This document shows, one piece after another, positions 7,501 to 16,817 of a DNA stretch of 64,000 nt. The notes beneath the pieces are model-generated. The model was not told the DNA's origin, did not search any database, and was given only the letters and a program-made list of their open reading frames with translations. A program made the position numbers and the translations under genes. Every line of letters starts with the position of its first letter. The first letter of the stretch is position 1. Source of the stretch: Phycisphaeraceae bacterium D3-23 (GTDB lineage Bacteria > Planctomycetota > Phycisphaerae > Phycisphaerales > Phycisphaeraceae); NCBI GenBank assembly GCA_039555135.1, contig CP114179.1, positions 3,658,001 to 3,722,000 of the forward strand, written 5' to 3'.

Positions 7501-9476
7501 AAGGCTTCGAAACGCTCGAAGACCAGGGCGGCATCGAATCGGGCAGCGCGAGCGTCATCGGCATCGGCCCGGACCAGACCCTGACGATCCGCACCGAGGC
7601 GGGCTCCAACGGCGACACGTTCAACGACGGCAACGTCACCATCGCCGACCAGCCCTTTGGCACCACCAACACCGCCGGCGCGTTCACCGTCATCGCAGCG
7701 GACGGCGGCATCCTCGCCAACTCTGTCACGACCGAGGGCGACCAGACCTACCGCGTCCTGTCCAACGCCGCGATCAATCTCAACAGCGTCTACGCCACCC
7801 AGGGCGGCGACTTCGTCGCCGACGGCGATGTCGTGCTGGGCAACGCCGACACCGACCCCAATGACACGGTGACCTCCGTCCTCTCCGAAGGCGGCGATGT
7901 CACCTTCATGGGCGACGTCTCGACGCAGAACGGCAAGGCCCTGGTCGTCAACACCGGCGGGGTCGATGTCGGCACGGTCGTGTTCGAAAACAACATCGGC
8001 GACGGCGGCGAGCTCATGCAGCTCGACGCGCTGGGCCAGACACTCCTGTTCAACGACATCAGCACCCAGGGCGACATCAACATCGTCGCGGGCAGCGGCG
8101 GCGTCACGATCAACTCGACGGTCGACAGTAACGGCGGCGATATCTTCATCACCACCGGGCAGATCGTCTTCTCCGCCGACCCCACCATCAACAAGACCGA
8201 GGCGGGCGACCTGCTCTTCTTCACCCGCGGCGGGAACCTCACCATCAACCCGTTCGAGACCGTCGGCGTCGCGGAGGGCTCGCTCGTGTTCGATACCGCG
8301 ACCGCGCCGGTCGGCGGCGCAGGCAACATCAGCTTCGGCGGCGTCAACGTGCCCGAGGGCAGTCTGCTGGTCAACGCCCTGGGCAACACGACCATCTTCG
8401 AGACCCGCATGGACGACACCGCGACCGTCAACGCCACCGGCGGGCCGGGCCTCCTGCTCGTCGACGGCGGGCCGTTTACCTCCGGCTTCAACGGCGCGCC
8501 CATCAACCAGGTCAACGGCGTGCGGATCGACACCGACCGCATCACGCTCAACCACAACGGCACGACCTCCGTGCTGATCCAGTCGACCGACGGCCAGGTC
8601 CGCATCAACGCGAACTCCTTCGCCCTCAACCCCGCGGGCCAGCGCGGCATCATCGCCGTCCCCAACCTCGTCGACGCCTTTGTCCAGACCCCCGCCGTCG
8701 TGCCCGCGTTCTTCATCACCGACGACCTGGTCGCGCCACGCGAGATCACGCTGGACCTCAACGACCTGGTCGCGTCCCTGCTCTACGACGCGGGCAACCG
8801 GGTGACGGCCCTCAAGCCCGCGACCCGGCAGCTCGTCCTGACCGAGGCCGACCTCGAGACGCTTCAGAAGTTCGTGCCCGGGGCCCGTCAGGTCCGGCCC
8901 GACGAACGCATCGAAACCACGGAGGGCCGCGCGGTCTACAACGATACGCTCCGGCGGGCGGACGGCATCACGAGCTCGGACTACAACGTGGTGATCACGC
9001 GGATGAACCCCGACGCGGTGGTCGCCGCGCTTGCGACCTACCGCAGCGTGCTCCTGGCCGGCGAAGACAGCCGGGCCCCCGAGATCCGTGAGCAGCTCGC
9101 CCAGGCCGCCATCGACTATGCCAACGCCGGCCACGCGGTGGAGGGTGAAGCGTACGACCCCGCCGCGTTCCGCGGCTTCCTCGCCGGCGCGCCGGGCAAC
9201 GAGCAGCTTGTCGCCGACCTCGACAAGCTCGCGGTCCTCCTCAACCAGATCGACCGGATGGGCCTCAACGAGGTCGAGGAAGAAAACAGCTTCCGCGAGA
9301 TCCTGATCGGGCTGACGCCCAGCGACCTGAACCTCGAGCAGACCCGCGCGTTGATCATGTCGTCGGCCCAGCCCACCGCGCCGCCCCCGCCCGCCGACGG
9401 GCCGGGGGAAGGCGATACCGAGACCGCCGTCCGCACCCAAGAGGACGCCCCGGTGACGGTCGCCGCCCGGCCGTAG
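4527..9476 (+). CDS. Haemagglutinin-type two-partner exoprotein (TpsA)
   Basis: This 1649-residue secreted protein is the probable passenger of the ShlB-like transporter encoded upstream. GAGGAG lies six bases before the ATG. The N-terminus is a long basic stretch followed by a signal peptide ending at about SAWA-D (residue 48). The TPS/haemagglutination domain follows (about 49-230), with VLNRIHSASPSVIDGTLSAN and NPAGVTFGNGAVVNVGALYA, the NPxG motif region typical of TpsA proteins. The middle is a long Gly/Asp/Thr-rich right-handed beta-helix type region. Residues about 703-792 hold tandem GGDF-x-S-type repeats. The last 250 residues switch to a charged helical region, unlike the helix. No catalytic toxin motif is seen, so an adhesin or surface-structure role is likelier than a toxin. 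Confidence 0.85.
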   Translation: MSSSLSSRRLSMGRGAKAGAVRMTRRPSTRRLMMSSMALALASTSAWADVTATSSTAGVQVSNPNAGVTQIVAPDNAIINYSEFNVAGGESVQFVQPSAGSRVLNRIHSASPSVIDGTLSANGTVYLVNPAGVTFGNGAVVNVGALYAAAGNVSDVDFLAGVDRFTGLSGAVHNHGTIYAESLVALIGRDVSHGGSIVAPAGTVVMASGDSVLIGQIRGNVFVSVETSVEANADAGGVEVSGTVQAPAISLVSGDIYSMAVSGWLDASSETGEGGDITVTGRTVEVTGTLDASGATAGGTIHVGGELRGSGDTPAAQRTYVGPEAVLRAAATQAGDGGTVVVWAEEATWYYGTIDASAGPAGGDGGFVEVSGKTFLAFAGEIDASGLGGAAGTILLDPENITIVDGGPASDDGEVADGTVLAGEIPDGQLLISEQALEALSGNIVLEATDTISIEDLSDDVLDLTNADSVTFSADQGGVGGEFFMVAGDTILTDGANITITAEHVRIPGNIDTTGASGTSSGDLTLTAVGDQAINRMFLRGTINLGSGGVFDALSSGNISLIGDITAGEVDVFSGGDDTSSTFGSISFDAETGLNTIRADVQTFEANGVAGGAIDNFPGFVQYLNSAGDGAPDSFTFIQAESISDQFSSFGLPPNTDQFGGSGPGEYNLVSVNGSIELGESYDLGGTDFTLEAPTNGEGGAITILSGGEVLTGGGDFSSIDGDLTHSGLIDTDGGDFSQDGDGLTIGSGGSIFTQGGDFDSAGGDFDSLGSIETGGGDFASQGNDFDNQGVINTRLDPGVADPAGSVTIDHDGTVNLGTILAGSIVIIDPGDIDLGDIETSGGFSFTSGGDITFGTITATGGDVFLQSTGGDINPDGEDPGDITAGGSIELRADNDLNVGTLMTLSAGQSLVFIFGNDFNATQATSPFMFDTIQMSGSAAGGGSLGGNGGLGWGGGDSTLSINENNGQFAGQNLDLTVSGFQDIVVGVTGLEGFETLEDQGGIESGSASVIGIGPDQTLTIRTEAGSNGDTFNDGNVTIADQPFGTTNTAGAFTVIAADGGILANSVTTEGDQTYRVLSNAAINLNSVYATQGGDFVADGDVVLGNADTDPNDTVTSVLSEGGDVTFMGDVSTQNGKALVVNTGGVDVGTVVFENNIGDGGELMQLDALGQTLLFNDISTQGDINIVAGSGGVTINSTVDSNGGDIFITTGQIVFSADPTINKTEAGDLLFFTRGGNLTINPFETVGVAEGSLVFDTATAPVGGAGNISFGGVNVPEGSLLVNALGNTTIFETRMDDTATVNATGGPGLLLVDGGPFTSGFNGAPINQVNGVRIDTDRITLNHNGTTSVLIQSTDGQVRINANSFALNPAGQRGIIAVPNLVDAFVQTPAVVPAFFITDDLVAPREITLDLNDLVASLLYDAGNRVTALKPATRQLVLTEADLETLQKFVPGARQVRPDERIETTEGRAVYNDTLRRADGITSSDYNVVITRMNPDAVVAALATYRSVLLAGEDSRAPEIREQLAQAAIDYANAGHAVEGEAYDPAAFRGFLAGAPGNEQLVADLDKLAVLLNQIDRMGLNEVEEENSFREILIGLTPSDLNLEQTRALIMSSAQPTAPPPPADGPGEGDTETAVRTQEDAPVTVAARP

Positions 9477-9600
9477 CGCAGCATCGACGAGCCGCGACCA
9501 TGAGGGATCGGGGCGACAGACAAGCGAGAGTTCTCACAAGCCCGCTCTCTCACGGGCGTGGCGCGTTGGGGCTTCTCGTACACGTGCATAGGATGCGTGC

Positions 9601-10266
9601 ATGATTCAGTGTCGAAACGTACTGTCCGCAGCGCAGCTCGCCGAGCTCAAGCAGGCGTTGGCGGGCGCGGATTTCGCCGACGGCTCAAAGACGGCCGGGC
9701 CGGCGATCCGCCACCTCAAGAAGAACCTGCAGCTCGACGACCCCGAGGCGAATCTTCGGCTGGGCCGGCAGGTGCTCGACGCGCTCTGGCGGCACGAGAT
9801 GCTCAACGCCTGGGCCGTGCCACGCCGCTACGCGACGCCGCTGTTCAGCCGATACCAACCCGGCATGGCGTACGGCGCCCATGTCGACGCGGGGCTGATG
9901 GGCGGCGCGAACCCGATGCGGACCGACATCTCGATCACCGTCTTCCTCAACGAGCCCTCGGAATACGAAGGCGGCGAACTGGTGATTGAGATCCCCGGCG
10001 GGCAGTACCAGGTGAAATTCGCGGCCGGCGATGCCGTGGCCTACCCGACCTTCTCGCTGCACCGTGTGAACCCGGTCACGTCGGGCGAACGCCTCGTGGC
10101 GGTGACCTGGGCGCAGAGCGTCCTGCGCGACCCCGAGGCGCGCAAGCTCCACTTCGACCTGCTGTCGGCCTGCAGCTCGCTCGCCAAACGCGAGCCCGAC
10201 GCCGGCGAACTCCCGGTGCTGCAGCGTGTACGCCACAACCTCGTCCGCCTGCTCGCGGAGGCGTGA
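9601..10266 (+). CDS. PKHD-type Fe(II)/2-oxoglutarate hydroxylase
   Basis: This 221-residue dioxygenase belongs to the PiuC/YbiX family of prolyl-4-hydroxylase-like oxygenases. The iron ligands are visible as H94-x-D96 (YGAHVDAGLMGG) and H154 (PTFSLHRVNPV). R164 is placed to bind 2-oxoglutarate (SGERLVAVTW). The double-stranded beta-helix core (DISITVFLNEP, YEGGELVIE) is intact and the length matches the family. Related proteins often sit near iron-uptake genes, but no such genes are here, so the substrate is unknown. It stands alone on the plus strand after the exoprotein gene, with a 124-base gap that shows only a short non-terminator stem (GCCCG/CGGGC). Confidence 0.88.
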   Translation: MIQCRNVLSAAQLAELKQALAGADFADGSKTAGPAIRHLKKNLQLDDPEANLRLGRQVLDALWRHEMLNAWAVPRRYATPLFSRYQPGMAYGAHVDAGLMGGANPMRTDISITVFLNEPSEYEGGELVIEIPGGQYQVKFAAGDAVAYPTFSLHRVNPVTSGERLVAVTWAQSVLRDPEARKLHFDLLSACSSLAKREPDAGELPVLQRVRHNLVRLLAEA

Positions 10267-10302
10267 ACGACGCGTGGCCGATACTGTTGCTAAGTGTTCG
10301 TG

Positions 10303-10608
10303 CTACTCGACGACGACGACGCTGTCGTACGGGGACGATTCGGGCGCCTCAAGCGACCAGGCCACCATCGTGTCGGCGAACGCGATGAAGCCGACATAGT
10401 CGGTCGCGACCAGCGAGAACATCTGCGGCGGCTGCGCCTCGTAGAGCGCGTGGCCGGTGTAGTACTCGGTGGGTTCTAGCTGTATTGCCTCGATGGGCTC
10501 GACGGCCTCGACCTGCTGTGTCGTGCTGGTCGAGCAGCCGGTCGCGGCGAGGCCGAGTAACGCCAGCGTGCCGCAGGCGATGTGTTTGGATGGGGTCTTG
10601 CCCTGCAT
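10303..10608 (-). CDS. Small putative lipoprotein
   Basis: This 101-residue protein has a lipoprotein-type N-terminus: a basic start, the hydrophobic stretch IACGTLALLGLAATGC, and a cysteine at about residue 25, followed by STSTTQQ. The lipobox (A-T-G-C) is loose. GGAG lies eight bases before the ATG. The mature part is acidic and rich in Glu/Tyr, ending SSPYDSVVVVE, with no recognised domain. It points the same way as the T6SS operon but is separated from tagF by 477 bases of repeat-bearing DNA, so membership of that operon is doubtful. Confidence 0.6.
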   Translation of the reverse strand: MQGKTPSKHIACGTLALLGLAATGCSTSTTQQVEAVEPIEAIQLEPTEYYTGHALYEAQPPQMFSLVATDYVGFIAFADTMVAWSLEAPESSPYDSVVVVE

Positions 10609-10788
10609 GGTCTTTTCTCCCTGTACCGTGTGCGGCGGGTCAGCGCCCGCCGCGTGTGGAAGGAAGATCGGACCGACCGCGCGTCCGCATAAGGGGGCGG
10701 GCGTGGCCGAGGCGTTGTCGGGATGTTCCGGGTGCTACAGGCCCACTATCCCGCCTGATCCCTACACGTCCGTGATTCACACCCGTGC

Positions 10789-11005
10789 CACGGTCGATCC
10801 GCTGCTCTGATACGCATCCCAATAAAAATGGGCGTAGTTCCGGGTGCCACACAACTGGCCTGTCCGCAGGCCTGCTGTGTGCCGGGGCGACAACCGATTT
10901 TGTGCGCTCGCACACAGCAGCCCCGCGGACGGGGCAGTTGTGTGGCACCCATGGAGGGAACGCGCACGTTCTAACTGGGATGCGTCTGAGCGGTCTGCCG
11001 TGAAG
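10789..11005. repeat. Long imperfect inverted repeat, MITE/REP-like (copy 1)
   Basis: The 477-base gap between the lipoprotein and tagF holds no credible gene but a large inverted repeat. The inner arms are 10842-10881 and 10911-10950, both beginning GGGTGCCACACAACTG from their outer ends. Each inner arm folds on itself: GGCCTG-TCCG-CAGGCC on the left, GCCCCG-TCCG-CGGGGC on the right, inside an outer CACACA/TGTGTG stem. Stem bases differ between arms but keep pairing. Weaker similarity extends outwards to about 10789 and 11005, where both sides carry a CACGG-CCGCT-ACGCATCCCA-like series. The inner 40-base unit recurs at 44,688-44,861. Confidence 0.75.
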
Positions 11006-11085
11006 CTGTCAGGGATACACGGCCGACCGCTGAAGCGAATCGAACGTGGCACGTTTTGGCACGCGAGTCTTCAGCGGGATACGTG

Positions 11086-12294
11086 TCAGGAGTTCTGGAA
11101 CAGGACCACGAGCAGCATGGCGATGAGCAGCGCGAGGGCGATGATGCCCCAGAGCATGAAGTGGATGTGGCGGTCGTTGGAAGGGCGCTTGGTTTGCGCG
11201 GGGGGTGCGGGATCGGCCGAGCCGGATGCGGAGTCGGGGGAGGCGGGCGAGAGGGTCGTGACGCCGCTGGGCGGGTCGGCCCGTCGGCTGAAGATGCCCG
11301 AGCCCGTCTCCTTCGTGATCGGCAGCGGGTACTCGCCTTCGAGGATGCCGTGGAGCGCCTGCCGGTCTTCCGGGCTCAGGGTGTAGGCGATGTCGGTGCA
11401 GTGGGGGAGGTCGCTTCGCCGCAGGCAGAGGAAGTGGCTTGCCTCGGCGGGGCCGAGGATGAGGTCGATCCAGGCCCGATCCGCCGGCGCGAGGGCGAGG
11501 ACGGCGATCTTGTCGCCGGTCATGTGCCGGGCGGCGTTCTGCCAGAGCGTCAGGTCGTCGGTCGTCTCGCCGCCGACGAGCGGGACACGGAGGTGGAGCG
11601 CCGACCAGTCCTCGGGGCGCGGAGCGGCGTGCGTGACCCGGCGGACCTGGTAGAGGAACCGCAGCAGCGCGACGGGCGGGTCTTCGCCGGGCTCGTCACC
11701 CAGCGCGCGCGACAAGGCACGGAGCGCTGCGACACCCCCGGGGATCGGTGGGCTCGCGTCGTCGGTTGGCGTGCCCACGCCGCGCGCCGCTGTGGCAAGC
11801 GATTCGTTCAGCGCCGCCGCATGTTCATCCAGCACACCCTGCAAGGCGTCCCGCTCCGGCGTCTCCCGGCAGCGCTGCGCCAGCGGCGCGAGCGTCGGCC
11901 AAAGCGTCTGACGGACCCACCGCGCCCCGGCCCCCTCACACTGCACCGCCAGCACAAACGGGTAGCTGCGCCGCCCCTTCTGGTCGGTCGAAGGCACCAG
12001 CTTCCCGACGACCAACGCCTCGGGCGTGTACCAACTCAACAGGTGGTCGAGGCGGATGAGCGATGCCGCATCGTCGGCCTGGTCCGAGTCCAGCACCTGG
12101 GGGTTGACCTCGTCCGCCTCGCCCGCGCGCGGCGGGCGGGTCCAGCGCTGGACATTGGGCGCGATCCCGTTGGTGTAAAGCAGCGATTTGAACCGCGGTA
12201 GACTCGGCCCCGGCGCGGGCACGCTGTCGATATGGTCGGCCCAGGCGGGGTGCTTGCCAAAGGCCGTGACGGTGATAAGGGGCGTATGCGCCAT
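11086..12294 (-). CDS. TagF-like T6SS-associated protein with C-terminal membrane anchor
   Basis: This 402-residue protein begins with a TagF/ImpM-type motif, FGKHPAWADHIDSV at about residues 12-25, in place of the usual GKLPxxGDF. LLYTNGI and a VGKLVPSTDQKGRRSYPFVL block follow, as in the TagF-like proteins I associate with planctomycete T6SS clusters. Proteobacterial TagF is a post-translational repressor of T6SS firing. The C-terminal third is a Ser/Pro/Asp-rich linker ending in one hydrophobic helix (MLWGIIALALLIAMLLVVLF, about 380-399), so it is probably tail-anchored in the inner membrane, which is not usual for TagF. It starts 11 bases after the tssM stop and is the last gene of the operon. 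Confidence 0.7.
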   Translation of the reverse strand: MAHTPLITVTAFGKHPAWADHIDSVPAPGPSLPRFKSLLYTNGIAPNVQRWTRPPRAGEADEVNPQVLDSDQADDAASLIRLDHLLSWYTPEALVVGKLVPSTDQKGRRSYPFVLAVQCEGAGARWVRQTLWPTLAPLAQRCRETPERDALQGVLDEHAAALNESLATAARGVGTPTDDASPPIPGGVAALRALSRALGDEPGEDPPVALLRFLYQVRRVTHAAPRPEDWSALHLRVPLVGGETTDDLTLWQNAARHMTGDKIAVLALAPADRAWIDLILGPAEASHFLCLRRSDLPHCTDIAYTLSPEDRQALHGILEGEYPLPITKETGSGIFSRRADPPSGVTTLSPASPDSASGSADPAPPAQTKRPSNDRHIHFMLWGIIALALLIAMLLVVLFQNS

Positions 12295-12305
12295 CGGTGG
12301 TTCCG

Positions 12306-15300
12306 TCAGGGCGCTTCGCTAGTGGGCCAGTCGGTCGGGCTGGGCAGCGGACGTTTGAACTTCAGCCCGATCCAGTAGTAGCGTTGTGTCTGATTCGCGT
12401 TGCGGTCCTGAATCAGGATCGGCACCCAATACACGTCGTCGTCATCGACAACGACATCGGCCTCGTCGCCCGTGGGGAGGATGGCATCGATCGCGGACCA
12501 CAGCCCGCTCCGCGAGTAGGGCACCCGGTTGGCCGCGACCCCGGCCCCGCCCTCGTAATAGAAGCCCAGCTCGAAGGTATCGTTGCCGGGGATCGTCAGC
12601 GTGAAGGCCTTCTGGTTCGCGTTGCCCTGCGTGCTCAGGTCCTGCTGGTTGTCGGGTACATCGACATGGGTGAAGCGTCGGTTCGCGGGCGCCATGCCTT
12701 CCGCACCGGGCGGGACGTTGTCGTTGAGGAACGCTTCGCCTGGGATCCAGACCTCGACTTCGAGGCCTTCGCCCGAGAGCGCCGCGCCGATCTGCGCAAG
12801 CCGGTCCAGGCGTTCGCGCTGCGCCGCAGAGATCCGGCCCCCGCCGCGCAGCCGACGCAGCAGTTCGTTGATCTCGTCATAGCCCTGCACCTGCGCGCCT
12901 GCGCCGATGGTGTCGGCCTGGTTCCCGGCGCTCGCGGCGTTGGCGCGGAGGATGCTGATCGCGGCCAGCGCCTCGTCCAGGTCGTCCGGGTCGATCACGT
13001 CGTTGGGCCCACGCTCGGGCCGGTTGAACAACGGGAACCGCATGTACAGGTCCGGGTCGGCGAGCTTGCCCCGGGCGTCCTCGATCTCGCGCGCCCGCCC
13101 CGGCCTCGGCGACCAGCGCGAGCGGGTCGTAGGCGAAGGCACGCCAGAAGGCGACCGGCGCGTCGGCCTGGCCGGCGGGGTAGAGGTCGTTGAGGTACTC
13201 CCCGACGAAGCTGCTGGGACGCATCTCGCGGATCGCCCGGGCTTCGGCCCGGAGGTCGTTGACGCCAAGCCAGCGGCCGATCAACTCGTCCGCCGCGTCG
13301 ATGATGTTGTCACGCTCCGTGCGCGACACCGTCAACGCATCGCCCACACGGTCGACGCGCTGGGCGAGTTCTTCATATTGCTCCGAATCCAGCAGCCCGG
13401 GCGGGATCACCTCAAACGCCGCCTCGATCTGCTCGGCCACGCGGTCCAGCCCGTTCTGCACCGTCTGCGCACGCACGCCGCGCGTCGCCCGCTCGAAGGC
13501 CTGCCAGTCCTCGGCCGGGTTGTAGCCCGCCTCCTGCACGACCGTCTCGGTCCAGTAGCGCGCGTACTCGAGCAGGTACTGCTCAAGCTGCGCCCCCCCG
13601 CGCTTTCGAGCGCAGCACGGTCGGCCGGCGGGTCGGCGAAGAGCGCATCGAAATCGTCGGACTGCGCAAGCCCGAGGATGCGCCCCAGCCCGCCGAGGTA
13701 GGCCTTGAGCCCTTCGGGGTGGTAGCGCGGCAGGTAATAGCCCGCTTCGTCGGCCGCGCGGGCGAAGCCGACCGACATCGGGACCCGCGGCTGGAGCCAG
13801 TCTTCTTCATCGTCCTGCGGCGTGGCCAAACGCTGGACCTGCTGGCCGATGCCTGCGGGGTCGATGTCCTGGGCGGTCGCCAGCGTGAGCCGCGCACTGC
13901 GGGCGGCCTTGCTCCGCAGATTCAGGACGATCTCGCAGTGGTCCTGCGCGTCGCGGCCCTCCAGGTGCCGGGTGCCAAAGGAGAGTGTCTGCACGACGTC
14001 GCGCTGTTGTGCCTCGACACCGTCGATCGCGTCCGCCAGCCCAGACAGCGTGAGCTGGTCGAGCGTCGAGACGCGAAACTCGGCGGTATCTTTGTACATC
14101 GCGCGGAGCAGTTCACACGGGTACTCGGCCTGGCTGGTGCTCGACAGACGCATCGTCGCGGTGGGGGCGAGGAAGCGGGTCTTCAGCGCGGCGAAACCGG
14201 TAAGGCCTTGCTGCGTCTGCGCGGTGAGCCCGTCCTCGTAGGTGCGCATCCACCGATCGATGCTGGCTTGAAGCCCTTTGAGTTCCGCGTCCTGCTGGGC
14301 GGCCGCCGTCGCGGGTACGTCGTCGCCGTCGCCGTCGCCGGCGGGCGGCGTGGCCACGGCCGCGGGGAGCTGGTCGCGGATGACGGCCATGCGAGCCCGG
14401 GCGAGGTCGAGCTCTTCCCGGACCGCGCGCTCGAACAACGCGTCGATGTCCTGGCTGAGGTCGTAGCCCTGCGCCTGTAGCGCAGCGACCAGCGCCAGCA
14501 CGGCGTCGGTGCGCGGGACAAAGCCCTGCTCGCCGACCGACCACGTGGTCCAGTGGTCCAGGACCGCTTGGGACTGGCCGGGCTCGAAGACCGTGTCGAT
14601 GCTGTGCAGCTGGAGCTGGGCCTGGTCCAGCGCCCGGAGACTGGTGACGAGTTGGCTGAGCAGCGCGACGGGCCCGTCCTGGCTCTGGGCCTGCGCGTCC
14701 AGCGCGCCCAGGTAGCCGGAGAGGAACTGGTTGAGTTGGGCGTCGGTGACTTGGCCCTCGAGGGCCTGGCGGGCGAAGGCCTGCTTGTCGCCGGGCTCGG
14801 TCAGGGTGTCGTCGATGACCTGCTGGAGTTGCTGGACCTGCGTCTCGCGCTGGGTGAGGTTGTCGAGGTTCTCGCCGGAGATGTTGAAGTGGAGCAGGGC
14901 ATTGAGGTTGGCGGGGCTGTCGCGCGGGGCATCGGCGTCGGCCGGGTAGGTGGCCGGCGGGCCCGACGGGGTCTGCCCGGCACGCAGGGTGCGCAGGCGG
15001 ATGAGCTGCGCGAGCGCGGCGACGGCCTCGGGGTCGTTGCGGTCGTTCGTTTTGGCCAGGCGGTCGGCGGTCGCGCCCACGACGGGACGCATCATCCACG
15101 TGCCCAGCAGGTTGCGGTGCGCGTCTCGGCGTTCGTCACGCAAGAGGTCGCCGTCGAGCCCGGAGGTCAGGCGGAAGATGAAGGGGACCTTGATGCGCTG
15201 TTCGGCGAGGGTGTGTGTGACGCCGGGCAGCTCGTCCATCGCGCGCTCGCCGCCGCGCTCGATCGGGTCGCGGTCGCCGTCGTAGAGGTAGTCGGCCATG

Positions 15301-16805
15301 CCCGGGCTGGTTTCCATCAGCAGGCTGGGCGGCTCGTCTTCACCGATGGTGTCGGCGATGCCGGTCCAGACCTCGCCCTGGTCGCCGATGCTTTTCTGGA
15401 ACGTCCGAAAGCCCAGCCAGCTGATGCCGATCAGGACGATCGTCCCGATCGCGGCGGTGCCGAGCACGAGGGCGCGTCGGCGTGACTTGAGCTTGACGGT
15501 GTTGTCCGCCCGGGTCACGAGCCCGCCCTCGGGGAAGATCTTCTCCATGAACAGGTCGCGCAGGAACAGCGGGCGCACGCGTTCAAACGGCCGGGTCTCG
15601 GTGAGCGAATCCAGCGGCACGCCCATCGCCTCGGCGAGCACGCCGTCGAGGATGGAGCCCTTCTGGATCGACGAGGTGAAGTAGATGCCGCGGAGGAACA
15701 GCGGCTTGGGCGCGAGCTTGCTGCCGGTGAAGATGATCTCGAGGTAGCTCTGGAGCTTGTCGGAGAGGTCCTCCATCGCGGCGGGGAAGTCGAATAGGCG
15801 GTCGACCTCGTCGAGCCGGCGCCCGGATTTGCCGTCGGTGCTGACCGGGTCCTGGAGCAGGTCGAAGCGGCGCTGTTCGAGGCGTTGGCGGACGAGCGCG
15901 AGGTGGGCCTCGATCTTCGAGGGGTCGAACGTGGTGTCGAGCGGGTCGGGGTTGGACCAGCCGAGCATCTGCTGGTGCTTTCGGTCGTCGAGGGAGTCGA
16001 AGAACTCGCGGAAGCCCGTGACCAGGTCGCACTTGGTGATGAGGACGAAGACGGGGAAGCGGACGCCGAGTGTGCGCTGGATCAGGTTGAGCTGGGTGGC
16101 GATGGTCTTGGCGTTGCGGTCGATCTGCTCGGGGCTGTCGCTGATGAGCGAGTCGGCGGGGATGACCAGGAGCATGCCGTTGATCGGGCAGTGCGGCCGG
16201 GCCTCGCGCACGAGCTTGAGGAACTGGACCCACTCCTGGCTCGTGCCCTGGCCGGCCTCCTGGAAGAGCATCTTGCCGGCGGTGTCGAGGATGACGGCGT
16301 CGTTGGTGAACCACCAGTCCATGTTGACCGTGCCGCCGGTCCCTTGGAGCTCGTCGGTGAGCCCGGGGGGGAAGGGGATGCGGCAGCGGCGGATGGCCTC
16401 GGTCTTGCCGGACGCGGGCTGGCCGACGATCACGAACCAGGGCAGGGCGTAGAGGTCGAGCCCGAGGGAGTCGAGGGTCTCGACGCCGTTGGAGAACTTC
16501 TTTTGGAGGTCGTCCAGGGCGGCCTGGTCCTGCGCGTCGGTGACGCCGCCGCGCCCCTGCGAGCCCGAGAGCACCTTGGCGTTGGTCTCCTTGCCGCGTT
16601 TGCGGGCGCGGATCATCAGCATGAGCCGGAACAGCAAGAGCAGCAGCGCGATGACCGCGACGCCCAGCAGCACGATCCACCAGATGCGCGGGTACATGGA
16701 GATGACCGCGACGCAGCCGATCACCGCGACCCCGATGTACATCAGGTAGCGCACCTTCCACGAAAGCGACTGGGCGAACGACTGGAGTGAATAGAGGTAT
16801 CGCAT
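12306..16805 (-). CDS. tssM: TssM (IcmF) inner-membrane T6SS component, interrupted by two frameshifts
   Basis: TssM forms the trans-envelope complex with TssL and TssJ. Two membrane helices near residues 20-65 and a third at about 445-465 flank a GTPase-like region with Walker A GQPASGKT (about 133) and Walker B-like DAVILDTAGK (about 178). The periplasmic part follows, ending in a beta-rich C-terminus (ANQKAFTLTIPG, YYWIGLKFKRPLP). Summed length is about 1,499 residues, long for the family. The frame breaks at a run of seven G/C at 13593-13599 (needs one added base) and again at about 13095-13105 (needs one base removed), so the last frame equals the first. The original frame meets a stop at 13407 between them. 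Sequencing indels are likely; real disruption is possible. It starts 12 bases after tssL. Confidence 0.85.
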
Positions 16806-16817
16806 CCTGAGCAGTCC

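Noticed and set aside
11046-11062. Sigma-54-like site TGGCACGTTTTGGCA
   Set aside because: The -24 half is good, but the -12 half reads GGCA rather than TTGC, and no gene starts at a suitable distance.
10640-11386. Several short open frames (some reading MPHNxPVRxxAVC) in the 10.6-11.1 kb gap
   Set aside because: They are translations of the palindromic repeat on both strands. The same peptide appears from opposite orientations, so they are not genes.
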